NCBI GenBank assembly: GCA_035458585.1
Contig: DATHZN010000099.1
Span: forward strand, 1-33,982
Length of the DNA stretch: 33,982 nt
Reading direction: 5' to 3'
Source: Marinobacterium_E sp035458585
Lineage (GTDB): Bacteria; Pseudomonadota; Gammaproteobacteria; Pseudomonadales; Balneatricaceae
The translations under genes and the position numbers were made by a program. Below the pieces are notes generated by a model. The model ran no database searches and was not told the origin of the DNA. It saw only the letters and a list, made by a program, of their open reading frames with translations. Within the stretch, counting starts at the first letter, position 1. Each line of letters starts with the position of its first letter. This document shows positions 33,926 to 33,982 of the stretch, piece by piece.

Positions 33926-33982
33926 TCTCGAACAGCGGTGAAATTCTGTACGCCTGTCAGGAAGGGCACTATGTGCTCAAGT
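33922..33982 (+). CDS. 5' end of a gene, probably a STAS-domain partner (cut by window end)
   Basis: An ATG overlaps the stop of the PP2C regulator (ATGA, 33922-33925) and opens 20 codons to the window edge: MISNSGEILYACQEGHYVLK. The alternating beta pattern and the position after a PP2C response regulator fit the N-terminal strand of an anti-sigma-factor antagonist (STAS) protein. Too little is visible for a firm call. Confidence 0.55.
   Translation, partial: MISNSGEILYACQEGHYVLK

Overview
This is a 34-kb piece of a gammaproteobacterial chromosome, densely coded on both strands, with no rRNA, tRNA, CRISPR array, prophage or intact insertion sequence that I can see. The gene set points to a Pseudomonadales/Oceanospirillales-type bacterium: the long (531-aa class) isocitrate lyase, quinone-linked malate dehydrogenase, an SLC5-STAC protein of the CbrA kind, PpnN, HrpA, and MlaA next to a PP2C response regulator. 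The order aceA - roxA - GNAT - (insert) - purB resembles what I remember of the Pseudomonas aeruginosa aceA-purB neighbourhood. That comparison is from memory and was not checked.

Layout. 1-246 is the 3' end of rimK. 247-1479 is a long gap without a convincing gene; it holds a 7-bp tandem repeat. 1480-3972 encodes a soluble hybrid histidine kinase whose sensor is a LacI/GalR-type sugar-binding fold. 4253-5860 (-) is aceA, with a strong terminator and a 5' region carrying a 17-bp palindrome of the HexR/RccR type. 6371-7507 (-) is roxA and 7954-8445 (+) a GNAT, followed by a GlcG/HbpS-like protein. 9189-13469 (-) encodes a NIT-domain chemoreceptor, trmJ and purB. 13655-17682 (-) is mqo - yidD - SLC5/STAC protein. 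17984-19924 holds a PNPOx-like protein converging on a PIN-PhoH ATPase. 20084-21454 (+) is ppnN, and its stop codon interlocks with that of a PutA-like protein (21451-23859, -) that has lost its catalytic residues. 23949-31945 (+) is a tight run: M23 peptidase, bactofilin, YafJ-like glutamine amidotransferase, acyl-CoA synthetase-like protein, hrpA. 32040 to the end (+) is mlaA, a PP2C response regulator and the start of a third gene, probably a STAS protein.

How they fit together. Central carbon flow is represented by the glyoxylate-shunt enzyme AceA and membrane malate oxidation by Mqo. Envelope biology is represented by YidD, the M23/bactofilin pair and MlaA. Ribosome and RNA functions are RimK, RoxA, TrmJ and HrpA. 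Signalling is represented by the hybrid kinase, the chemoreceptor, the SLC5-STAC protein and the PP2C/STAS partner switch.

The most unusual items are the PutA-like apparent double pseudoenzyme, the SLC5-STAC protein that ends in a coiled coil instead of a kinase, the LacI-sensor hybrid kinase, the hairpin that buries the yidD Shine-Dalgarno sequence, and the palindrome upstream of aceA.
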